DNA of 6,559 nt, taken from positions 1-6,559 of the forward strand of contig CAZOYN010000042.1 of the NCBI GenBank assembly GCA_964584135.1. The letters are read 5' to 3'. Below are positions 1-4,896 of the stretch, piece by piece; the stretch's first letter is position 1, and each line of letters begins with the position of its first letter. The notes beneath the pieces are model-generated. The model searched no databases. It saw nothing but the letters and a program-made list of their open reading frames with translations, and had not been told where the DNA came from. This DNA comes from CAZOYN01 sp964584135 (GTDB lineage: Bacteria > Patescibacteriota > Saccharimonadia > Saccharimonadales > UBA4665). Made by a program: the position numbers and the translations under genes.

Positions 1-159
1 AAGCGTTTTGCCGGCTTCATCGTCAATCAGCTGCGCAGTAATGTGCAGGTTGCTAACAAAAACACTCAGCAGTGGACGCTCAGCGGTGCCAATAACAGTG
101 GCGCGGATGCGGTTCTTGCGCTGACTACGGTTGTGCAATTTGTGCTCCAAATTACCCAT
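1..159 (-). CDS. rplR: 50S ribosomal protein L18 (uL18), 5' part, cut by window edge
   Basis: L18 brings 5S rRNA to the large subunit together with L5. Only the first 53 residues are inside the window. They begin MGNLEHKLHNRSQRKNRIRA, the basic N-terminal segment that contacts 5S rRNA, followed by GTAERPLLSVFVSN (24-37) and HITAQLIDDEAGKTL (39-53). The last part matches the conserved 'I-AQ-IDD-G-TL' strand region of bacterial L18. The ATG abuts the L6 stop, with AAGGAG six bases upstream inside L6. The frame is open through the left edge and the stop lies outside the window. It is the expected next gene after L6 in the spc order. Confidence 0.95.
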   Translation of the reverse strand, partial: MGNLEHKLHNRSQRKNRIRATVIGTAERPLLSVFVSNLHITAQLIDDEAGKTL

Positions 160-699
160 TTATTTCTCCTTCCCGCTCTTACCACTCTTGCGGATAATGC
201 GTTCGCCTTCATATTTGATGCCCTTACCCTTATACGGTTCTGGTTTCTTAAGGGCGCGGATTTCGGCGGCAATCTGGCCGACTTGTTGCTTACTAATGCC
301 ACTAATCGTAATGGTGTTTTGCTCAACAGTCGCCGTAATGCCAGCTGGCACTGTATACATCACATCGTGTGAGAAACCTACATTGAGCTTCAGGTTGGTA
401 CCTTGCTGGGCGACGCGGTAGCCGACGCCATTAATTTCCAATTTCTTGGAAAAGCCCTGGCTGACACCCACCACCATGTTATTTAACAGTGAGCGCATCA
501 GGCCGTGCTTGGCACGGTTGGTTGGCTCATCGTTCACGCGGGTGATGACGAGCTGTTCGCCTTCTTGCGCCACCGTCACGCCAGGCATGGTGAATTGCTT
601 CAACGTGCCCTTAGAGCCAGCCACGGTAATTTCGGCCGGGTCGACAGTGATTGTCACACCGCTCGGAATGGCGATCGGCAGTTTTCCTATACGACTCAT
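160..699 (-). CDS. rplF: 50S ribosomal protein L6 (uL6)
   Basis: L6 sits at the base of the L7/L12 stalk near the sarcin-ricin loop and the factor-binding site. It has 179 residues (E. coli 177) and two similar alpha/beta domains. Landmarks are MSRIGKLPIAIPSGVTITV (1-19), GSKGTLKQF (28-36), GLMRSLLNNMVVGVSQGFSKKLEINGVGYRV (66-96) and the C-terminal signature PEPYKGKGIKYEGE (153-166). It ends RKSGKSGKEK, where the last KEK is spelled by the L18 ribosome binding site. It follows S8 after 19 bases, the longest gap in the window, with AAGGAT seven bases before the ATG. The stop TAA directly abuts the L18 ATG. Confidence 0.98.
   Translation of the reverse strand: MSRIGKLPIAIPSGVTITVDPAEITVAGSKGTLKQFTMPGVTVAQEGEQLVITRVNDEPTNRAKHGLMRSLLNNMVVGVSQGFSKKLEINGVGYRVAQQGTNLKLNVGFSHDVMYTVPAGITATVEQNTITISGISKQQVGQIAAEIRALKKPEPYKGKGIKYEGERIIRKSGKSGKEK
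166..171 (-). promoter_or_regulatory. Ribosome binding site of L18, within L6
   Basis: AAGGAG lies six bases before the L18 ATG and is read in L6 as its penultimate Lys-Glu, followed by Lys and TAA, which touches the L18 ATG. Confidence 0.88.
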
Positions 700-706
700 A
701 TGTTAA

Positions 707-712
707 ATCCTT
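707..712 (-). promoter_or_regulatory. Ribosome binding site of L6, in the S8-L6 gap
   Basis: AAGGAT lies seven bases before the L6 ATG in the 19-base gap. This is one of the few binding sites in the window that sits wholly outside an upstream gene. No promoter or hairpin is evident in this short spacer. Confidence 0.75.
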
Positions 713-718
713 GATCCT

Positions 719-1120
719 TTAATAAATCTTACAAATTAGTTCACCACCAACGCGCTCGCTCTTGGCGCGATCGCCAGTCATCAAGCCCTTGGAAGTGGAA
801 ACGATAACGATTCCGCGGCCACGCTTTACGACGGGAATTTCCTGGGCGCGGGTGTAGTGGCGGCGGCCAGGCTTGCTCAGACGGACAATCTCGGTAATGC
901 GGGCGTTGGCGCTCTCGTCATTGAGCGTCAGGGTGAGCGTTTTACCAACAGCAGCATCGCCGACGGCCACGCCGTCAATGAAGTTGTTGTCTTTGAGCAA
1001 GCGGGCCACGGACTCTTTAATATTAGAGTGCGGCAGGCTGATAGTGTGCTTGCGCACGGCAATGGCGTTGCGGATGCGGGCTAGCATATCGGCGATGGGG
1101 TCGGTAGATGTCATACTCAT
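719..1120 (-). CDS. rpsH: 30S ribosomal protein S8 (uS8)
   Basis: S8 is a primary 16S rRNA binder in the 30S platform. In E. coli it also represses spc mRNA near the L5 start. It has 133 residues (E. coli 130). The N-terminal domain has TDPIADMLARIRNAIAVRK (6-24) and LPHSNIKESVARLLKDNNFI (29-48). The C-terminal domain has RRHYTRAQEIPVVKRGRGIVIVSTSKGLMT (86-115), where STSKG is the hallmark, and RVGGELICKIY at the end. A second Met at residue 3 is possible as a start, but AAGGAG lies five bases before the first ATG and eleven before the second, which favours the first. S14 ends nine bases upstream, and its TAA is part of the TAAGGAG binding site. Confidence 0.98.
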   Translation of the reverse strand: MSMTSTDPIADMLARIRNAIAVRKHTISLPHSNIKESVARLLKDNNFIDGVAVGDAAVGKTLTLTLNDESANARITEIVRLSKPGRRHYTRAQEIPVVKRGRGIVIVSTSKGLMTGDRAKSERVGGELICKIY

Positions 1121-1125
1121 ATTTG

Positions 1126-1131
1126 CTCCTT
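1126..1131 (-). promoter_or_regulatory. Ribosome binding site of S8, overlapping the S14 stop
   Basis: AAGGAG lies five bases before the first S8 ATG and shares its first two bases with the S14 TAA stop (TAAGGAG). It favours the first of the two closely spaced Met codons. Confidence 0.85.
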
Positions 1132-1399
1132 ACCAGCTCGATTTCGTTACGCCAGGGATTTCACCCTTGGAAGCATGTTCACGGAAGCTAATGCGGCTCA
1201 GGCCAAACTGGCGTATGTAGCCACGGTGGCGGCCGGTTTCAACGCAGCGGTTGGTCAAACGGGTGCGGCTGGAATTGCGTGGTAACTTGGCCAAGCCTTC
1301 TAAGTCACCTAAGGCTTTCAGTTCTGCTCGCTTAGCGGCATACTGGGTTATCATGCGCTTGCGCTTCTCGTCACGCACGACAATGGATTTCTTAGCCAT
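1130..1399 (-). CDS. rpsN: 30S ribosomal protein S14 (uS14), short zinc-free form
   Basis: S14 is a 30S head protein that assembles late next to S3 and S19. The chosen start gives 89 residues beginning MAKKSIVVRDEKRKRM. It continues with AELKALGDLEGLAKLPRNSS (25-44), NRCVETGRHRGYIRQFGLSRISFREHASKGEIPGVTKSSW (50-89). Only one Cys (52) is present, so the two CxxC zinc pairs of the 61-residue type are absent. The length matches the short C-minus type, such as Bacillus YhzA, not the ~101-residue E. coli form. The frame is open further upstream to an ATG at 1468, but that adds 23 residues antisense to nothing conserved and inside L5. The ATG at 1397-1399 has AAGGAGG six bases upstream and overlaps the L5 end by eight bases. 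Confidence 0.96.
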   Translation of the reverse strand: MAKKSIVVRDEKRKRMITQYAAKRAELKALGDLEGLAKLPRNSSRTRLTNRCVETGRHRGYIRQFGLSRISFREHASKGEIPGVTKSSW

Positions 1400-1991
1400 T
1401 CCGGGCCTCCTTTTCAAATGGCATCCCGAACTTTTCGAGCAAAGCCCGGGCATGCGCTTTTTGTTCACAATTAATCACGAATACAACTTGTAAGCCGTGG
1501 GCGGTGGTGGTTTCGTCAAAGCTCAGCTCCGGAAAAACCGATTGGTCGGTCAGGCCCAGACTATAGTTGCCCTGTCCGTCAAAAGCCTTCGGGCTGACGC
1601 CGTGGAAGTCGCGTAAACGAGGCAGCACGATGCTGATCAGACGGTCCATAAATTCGTACATCCGCTCGCCGCGGAGGCTGACTTTTAGTCCGATCTTGTT
1701 GCCTTCGCGCAGTTTAAAGCCGGCAATGGAGTTCTTGGCCGTGGTTTGGACTGGCTGTTGGCCGGTGATCTTGCGGAGCGTATTGGTGGCGACTTCCATG
1801 ATCTTTTTATCGTCCTTGGCTTTGCCGAGACCGATGTTAACCACGATCTTTTCCAGTTTTGGCGCCTGGTGGGCATTTTTAAGTTCCAGTTCCTTCAGGA
1901 GATCCTTGGCAATGGTGTCGTTGTAAGCCAGGCGCAAACGAGCACCAGTTTCGACAGCTTTTTTAGCGGGTTTAGCGGTTGCGGTTGGCAT
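1392..1991 (-). CDS. rplE: 50S ribosomal protein L5 (uL5) with N-terminal extension
   Basis: L5 binds 5S rRNA in the central protuberance and touches P-site tRNA. It has 199 residues against 179 in E. coli. The core shows PKLEKIVVNIGLGKAKDDKK (44-63), NSIAGFKLREGNKIGLKVSLRGERMYEFMDRLI (87-119) and RDFHGVSPKAFDGQGNYSLGL (127-147). About 15 extra residues precede the core (MPTATAKPAKKAVETG), and the C-terminus has extra KEARNG, encoded across the S14 ribosome binding site. The start is supported by the TAATG overlap with L24 and AAGGAG in the last L24 codons; there is no later Met before the conserved core. The end overlaps S14 by eight bases. Confidence 0.97.
   Translation of the reverse strand: MPTATAKPAKKAVETGARLRLAYNDTIAKDLLKELELKNAHQAPKLEKIVVNIGLGKAKDDKKIMEVATNTLRKITGQQPVQTTAKNSIAGFKLREGNKIGLKVSLRGERMYEFMDRLISIVLPRLRDFHGVSPKAFDGQGNYSLGLTDQSVFPELSFDETTTAHGLQVVFVINCEQKAHARALLEKFGMPFEKEARNG
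1406..1412 (-). promoter_or_regulatory. Ribosome binding site of S14, within L5
   Basis: AAGGAGG lies six bases before the ATG at 1397-1399 and is read in L5 as Lys-Glu. It decides the S14 start in favour of the 89-residue protein over the in-frame ATG at 1468. Confidence 0.9.
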
Positions 1992-2320
1992 TACTTGATC
2001 TCCTTTCCGGTTTTCTTGTAGACGCGGGTCTTGGCGCCGTCTTTATTCAACTGGTAGCCAATGCGGCTGGGCTTTTTAGACGTTGGTTCAATAATTGAAA
2101 CCTTGCTGACCCACAGTGGCTTGGTCATTTCAATGATGCCGCCCTGGGGGTACTTATTGTTCGGCTTAACTGCTTTCTTAATGATGTTAATGCCGGTAAC
2201 GGTAACCTTGTTCTCACGGGGATGGGTGGCTTCCACCTTGCCGGTTTGGCCCTTGTACTTACCAGCTCGCACCATAACCAGGTCGCCCTTCTTCAATCGG
2301 ATCTTATAGACTTTTTCCAT
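1991..2320 (-). CDS. rplX: 50S ribosomal protein L24 (uL24)
   Basis: L24 is an assembly-initiating 23S rRNA binder located near the tunnel exit. It has 109 residues, slightly longer than E. coli (104). A KOW motif is clear at residues 9-29 (LKKGDLVMVRAGKYKGQTGKV), followed by NKVTVTGINIIKKAVKPN and PQGGIIEMTKPLWVSKVSII. The C-terminal part KKPSRIGYQLNKDGAKTRVYKKTGKEIK matches the usual 'P-R-GY' region and lacks any Cys pairs, so no zinc site is expected. Both ends are TAATG one-base overlaps with L14 and L5. GGAGGT in the last L14 codons is the ribosome binding site. Confidence 0.97.
   Translation of the reverse strand: MEKVYKIRLKKGDLVMVRAGKYKGQTGKVEATHPRENKVTVTGINIIKKAVKPNNKYPQGGIIEMTKPLWVSKVSIIEPTSKKPSRIGYQLNKDGAKTRVYKKTGKEIK
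2000..2005 (-). promoter_or_regulatory. Ribosome binding site of L5
   Basis: AAGGAG lies eight bases before the L5 ATG and is read in L24 as Lys-Glu, followed by Ile-Lys and TAA. It fixes the L5 start and so supports the N-terminal extension of that protein. Confidence 0.88.
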
Positions 2321-2688
2321 TACAGGACCTCCGGTGCCAAGCTAATGATTTTAGCATAGCCTTGGTCGCGCAGTTCGCGCGGGACTGGTCCGAAGATACG
2401 AGTCCCGCGTGGTAATTTTGCTTCATCAATAATGACGGCGGCGTTATCATCAAACTTTATCGTTGAACCGTCTTTACGACGGATCTGATTGCGAGTGCGA
2501 ACGACTACTGCCTTCACTACCGATTTTTTCTTAACGTTGCCGCTGGGGTTGGCGTCTTTAACTGTCGCCACGATAATGTCACCAACCCGGGCATAACGGC
2601 GACGGGTGCCACCCAGCACGCGGATACACAGAATTTCTTTGGCGCCGCTGTTGTCGGCCACTATCAAGCGAGATTCTTGTTGGATCAT
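2320..2688 (-). CDS. rplN: 50S ribosomal protein L14 (uL14)
   Basis: L14 lies at the subunit interface beside L19 and is the docking point of the silencing factor RsfS in other bacteria. It has 122 residues, the standard length. Conserved blocks are MIQQESRLIVADNSGAKEILCIRVLGG (1-27), RYARVGDIIVATVKDANP (31-48), KKKSVVKAVVVRTR (53-66), FDDNAAVIID (79-88) and GTRIFGPVPRELRDQGYAKIISLAPEVL at the end. The start sits in an ATGA overlap with S17, with AAGGAGG inside the S17 tail. In E. coli L14 opens a separate spc operon; here it follows without a break. The stop overlaps the L24 start by one base. Confidence 0.98.
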   Translation of the reverse strand: MIQQESRLIVADNSGAKEILCIRVLGGTRRRYARVGDIIVATVKDANPSGNVKKKSVVKAVVVRTRNQIRRKDGSTIKFDDNAAVIIDEAKLPRGTRIFGPVPRELRDQGYAKIISLAPEVL

Positions 2689-2996
2689 GTGGTGGCCTCC
2701 TTCTCTTCCTTAACCGGCTCTTCAACCCTGGTAGCGGCCAGAGTATCTTCGCGCAGGACTGGCTTTTCGATAATCCGGTCCAATGTGAAGCGCTTGCGCT
2801 TGCTGATAGGGCGGCATTCTACGATAGCGACCTTGTCGCCCGGCTGGGCTTCGTTCTTTTCGTCGTGGGCCATGAACTTAGTGTGGACGGTGTATTGCTT
2901 GCGGTACAACGGGTGGGTTTTGCGGGTCTGAGCAGTTACCACAATCGTCTTGTCACCTTTGCTCGAAGACACGATACCGATAATAGTTTTAGCCAT
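2685..2996 (-). CDS. rpsQ: 30S ribosomal protein S17 (uS17) with acidic C-terminal tail
   Basis: S17 is a primary 16S rRNA binder with an OB fold in the 30S body. The conserved domain spans residues 1-81: IIGIVSSSKGDKTIVV (5-20), THPLYRKQYTVHTKFMAHDEKNEAQPGDKVAIVECRPISKRKRFTLDRIIEKPVL. E. coli S17 ends at the equivalent of residue 81. Here 22 more residues follow (82-103), ending in an acidic stretch (VEEPVKEEKEATT). The start overlaps the L29 stop (TAATG) with AAGGAGG seven bases upstream. This is the only gene in the window stopped by TGA, because its stop is part of the ATGA overlap with L14. Confidence 0.97.
   Translation of the reverse strand: MAKTIIGIVSSSKGDKTIVVTAQTRKTHPLYRKQYTVHTKFMAHDEKNEAQPGDKVAIVECRPISKRKRFTLDRIIEKPVLREDTLAATRVEEPVKEEKEATT
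2696..2702 (-). promoter_or_regulatory. Ribosome binding site of L14, within S17
   Basis: AAGGAGG lies seven bases before the L14 ATG, in the end of the acidic S17 tail (Lys-Glu-Ala-Thr-Thr, TGA). With the ATGA overlap it ties the first spc-type gene to the last S10-type gene by likely translational coupling. Confidence 0.9.
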
Positions 2997-3011
2997 TACT
3001 TGGCCTCCTTG
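2993..3011 (-). repeat. 19-base junction repeat, copy 2 (L29/S17)
   Basis: Identical over 19 bases to 6176-6194. It carries the S17 ribosome binding site, the last four codons of L29 and the TAATG overlap. Confidence 0.8.
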
Positions 3012-3196
3012 ATTAGGGCTTCACCCAGGACAGTCAACAGACGAGCCAGGTCCTTGCGTTTGCCGCGGATAGTGCGTACATTTTGAATTTCACCCAGATG
3101 CAGGCGGCGCTTCAACTCAACAATCTCTTCACGAAGCTTGGTAGTCTCGGCAGTCAGTTCGGCGGTGGACAGTTTACGGATTTCAGCGACTTTCAT
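2996..3196 (-). CDS. rpmC: 50S ribosomal protein L29 (uL29)
   Basis: L29 is a small two-helix protein beside L23 at the tunnel exit. It has 66 residues, normal for the family. The sequence is predicted almost all-helical: an N-terminal KVAEIRKLSTAEL, a helix rich in Glu/Lys (ETTKLREEIVELKRRLHLG), the typical turn with QNVRTIRGKRKDLARLLTVL, and a last segment ending IKEAK. The final KEAK is encoded by the S17 ribosome binding site. Both ends are one-base TAATG overlaps, with L16 upstream and S17 downstream. GGGAGGAGG in the last L16 codons supports the start. Confidence 0.96.
   Translation of the reverse strand: MKVAEIRKLSTAELTAETTKLREEIVELKRRLHLGEIQNVRTIRGKRKDLARLLTVLGEALIKEAK
3004..3010 (-). 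promoter_or_regulatory. Ribosome binding site of S17
   Basis: AAGGAGG lies seven bases before the S17 ATG and is read in L29 as Lys-Glu, followed by Ala-Lys and TAA. The surrounding 19 bases are identical to the L4/L23 junction. Confidence 0.9.
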
Positions 3197-3609
3197 TACG
3201 CCTCCTCCCGGATCAGGAATTTGGTCTTGACTGGCAGTTTGTGAGCCGCTAAGCGCATCGCCTCACGGGCAATTTCCTCGGAAACACCCTGCATTTCAAA
3301 CAGAATGGTACCCGGACGGACTTTAGCCACGAAGAATTCCGGCGAACCCTTGCCGCTACCCATCTTGACGTCTTGCGGCTTACGAGTAACGGGGGTGTGT
3401 GGGAAAATACGGATCCAAATTTTGCCACCGCGCTTGATATAGCGGGTCATAGCCTGGCGGGAAGCCTCAATTTGGCGGGCGGTAATACGCTCGTTGCCTT
3501 GGGCTTGCAGGGCGTAATCACCGAAGGCAATGTAGGTACCGCTGGTGGCCACACCCGTAATCCGACCCTTGCGAACCTTGCGGTATTTGGTGCGATTCGG
3601 CAGTAACAT
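3196..3609 (-). CDS. rplP: 50S ribosomal protein L16 (uL16)
   Basis: L16 is a late-assembly 50S protein that helps position A-site tRNA near the peptidyl-transferase centre. It has 137 residues (E. coli 136). Recognisable segments are MLLPNRTKYRKVRKGR (1-16), ERITARQIEASRQAMTRYIKRGGKIWIRIFPHTPVTRKP (40-78), KMGSGKGSPEFFVAKVRPGTILFEM (82-106) and the C-terminal SEEIAREAMRLAAHKLPVKTKFL. Position 82 is Lys; the aligned E. coli residue, Arg81, is the one hydroxylated by the oxygenase YcfD/RoxA. The start is one base after the S3 stop, with GAGGT as ribosome binding site in the final S3 codons. The stop overlaps L29 by one base. Confidence 0.98.
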   Translation of the reverse strand: MLLPNRTKYRKVRKGRITGVATSGTYIAFGDYALQAQGNERITARQIEASRQAMTRYIKRGGKIWIRIFPHTPVTRKPQDVKMGSGKGSPEFFVAKVRPGTILFEMQGVSEEIAREAMRLAAHKLPVKTKFLIREEA

Positions 3610-3610
3610 C

Positions 3611-4240
3611 TTAGACTACCTCACCCTTGTAAATCCAGACCTTAACGCCAATGATACCGGCCACAGTTTTAGCGTTCACTTGGGCGTAATCAATATCGGC
3701 GCGGAGGGTGTGCAGTGGCACAGAGCCAGCCACTTCTTTTTCGCGTCGGGACATTTCAGCGCCATTCAAACGGCCGGCAACCTGGATACGCACGCCCTTG
3801 GCACCAGCCCGCATGCTGGCGGCGGCGGCCGACTTAACAGCCCGACGGAAGCTCATACGGCGCTCCAACTGGTGGGCGATGTTTTCGGCAACTAGTTTGG
3901 CGTAGAGGTCGGCTTTCTTAATTTCTTCGATGTTGACACGGGTTGGTACACCATAAATCTTTTCGATACCTTCTTTAAGTTCGGCAGCACCGGTACCGCC
4001 ACGACCGATAACCACACCAGCCTTGGCAGTCGAAATAGTGACCGTCACCAAGTTTGGCGTACGGTTAATCTCTACCTTGTTAATCGCCGCGCGGCTACCC
4101 AGTTTGGTTTGGATTAGGCGGCGCACGGCCAGGTCGTCCTTCAGGAAGTTGGCGTAGTCCCGCTTATCCACAAACCATTTGCTGGTCCAGTTCTTATTGA
4201 CCTGGAGGCGCATTGAAATCGGATTAACTTTTTGGCCCAT
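3611..4240 (-). CDS. rpsC: 30S ribosomal protein S3 (uS3)
   Basis: S3 lies at the mRNA entry channel in the 30S head. It has 209 residues (E. coli 233, which has a longer C-terminus). It begins MGQKVNPISMRL, typical of the family. A type II KH domain is visible with AGVVIGRGGTGAAELKEGI (74-92), whose GRGG is the GxxG loop. Arg132, Arg133 and Lys136 (in SFRRAVKSAA) align with the E. coli residues implicated in the ribosomal mRNA helicase activity. The C-terminal domain has GVRIQVAGRLNGAEMSR (149-165), VPLHTLRADIDY (174-185) and GVKVWIYKGE (198-207). The start overlaps the L22 stop by one base, with AAGGAGG seven bases upstream. L16 starts one base after the stop. Confidence 0.98.
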   Translation of the reverse strand: MGQKVNPISMRLQVNKNWTSKWFVDKRDYANFLKDDLAVRRLIQTKLGSRAAINKVEINRTPNLVTVTISTAKAGVVIGRGGTGAAELKEGIEKIYGVPTRVNIEEIKKADLYAKLVAENIAHQLERRMSFRRAVKSAAAASMRAGAKGVRIQVAGRLNGAEMSRREKEVAGSVPLHTLRADIDYAQVNAKTVAGIIGVKVWIYKGEVV

Positions 4241-4614
4241 TATTTGGCCTCCTTCTTGGTCACAGGCTTTTTAGCCTCGCGGATATCGCCATCCACCACC
4301 ACCCGGATGTGGGCGGTCTTGCGCTGGTAAGGCAAGGCTCGCCCGTGGGCCGCCGGGCGATACCGCTTGAGCCGGGGGCCAGCGGTAACGCTGATTTCGG
4401 TAATTTGCAGGCTGGCGGGCTTGAGGTTGTGGTTGTGGTCGGCGTTAGCCTTGGCAGAATCAATAACTTTTTTAACCGCCAGCGCGCTACGCCGGGGCGT
4501 GTGCTCCAAGATGGTCAGGGCGTCCGCGACGCTGCGGCCACGCACTAAAGCAGCTACCACGGCCACTTTGCGTGGGCTAATCCGGACTCCTTTAGCGATT
4601 GCTTGAACTGCCAT
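4240..4614 (-). CDS. rplV: 50S ribosomal protein L22 (uL22)
   Basis: L22 binds all 23S rRNA domains, and its long beta-hairpin lines the narrowest part of the exit tunnel. The 124 residues show KGVRISPRKVAVVAALVRGRSV (8-29), then VKKVIDSAKANADHNHNL (48-64), and the hairpin GPRLKRYRPAAHGRALPYQRKTAHI (about 79-103), the region where macrolide-resistance mutations map in other bacteria. The C-terminus runs on past the usual VVV strand as a Lys-rich tail (DIREAKKPVTKKEAK), the last four residues of which are spelled by the S3 ribosome binding site. The start is preceded by AAAGGAAGG in the 11-base gap after S19. The stop overlaps the S3 start (TAATG). Confidence 0.97.
   Translation of the reverse strand: MAVQAIAKGVRISPRKVAVVAALVRGRSVADALTILEHTPRRSALAVKKVIDSAKANADHNHNLKPASLQITEISVTAGPRLKRYRPAAHGRALPYQRKTAHIRVVVDGDIREAKKPVTKKEAK
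4248..4254 (-). promoter_or_regulatory. Ribosome binding site of S3
   Basis: AAGGAGG lies seven bases before the S3 ATG and within the last codons of L22 (Lys-Glu-Ala-Lys, TAA). The arrangement suggests that S3 is translated by coupling to L22. Confidence 0.9.
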
Positions 4615-4625
4615 AATACCTTCCT

Positions 4626-4895
4626 TTAACCTTTCGCTAACTTACCGCCATGACGACGGAACTTACGGGTTGGCGAAAACTCACCGAGCTTGTGGCCAAC
4701 CATGTTTTCAGTAACAAATACCGGGATGTGGACCTTGCCGTTGTGCACCGCGATGGTGCGGCCGACAAATTCAGGCGCAATGGTGCTGGCTCGAGCCCAG
4801 GTCTTAATGATGGTACGGTCATCGGCACCAAGCGCATTCACCTTCTTGGCGAGTTTGAAATCTATAAATGGTCCTTTTTTCAGTGATCGACTCAT
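4626..4895 (-). CDS. rpsS: 30S ribosomal protein S19 (uS19)
   Basis: S19 is a 30S head protein that partners S13 near the A site and forms contacts across the subunit bridge. The 89-residue length is normal (E. coli 92). It begins with the hallmark MSRSLKKGPFID, continues with TWARASTIAPEFVG (32-45) and TIAVHNGKVHIPVFVTENMVGHKLGEFSPTRKFRRH (47-82), all strongly conserved in the family. The ATG follows the L2 stop by a single base, with AGAGGA inside the final L2 codons as ribosome binding site. An 11-base gap follows before L22. Confidence 0.98.
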   Translation of the reverse strand: MSRSLKKGPFIDFKLAKKVNALGADDRTIIKTWARASTIAPEFVGRTIAVHNGKVHIPVFVTENMVGHKLGEFSPTRKFRRHGGKLAKG

Positions 4896-4896
4896 C

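Noticed and set aside
700..718. Promoter or terminator in the S8-L6 gap
   Set aside because: Nineteen bases are too short for a -35/-10 pair with spacing, and no hairpin plus T-run is present; it holds the L6 binding site only.
1400..1468. Longer S14 start adding 23 residues
   Set aside because: The added residues match no S14, the true start MAKKS has a strong AAGGAGG six bases upstream, and the family length fits 89 residues.
1985..2010. S8 feedback-binding site at the L24/L5 junction, as in E. coli spc mRNA
   Set aside because: The junction is a one-base overlap with no spacer and I could not see a hairpin resembling 16S helix 21. Folding of this region and comparison with relatives would be needed to reopen it.
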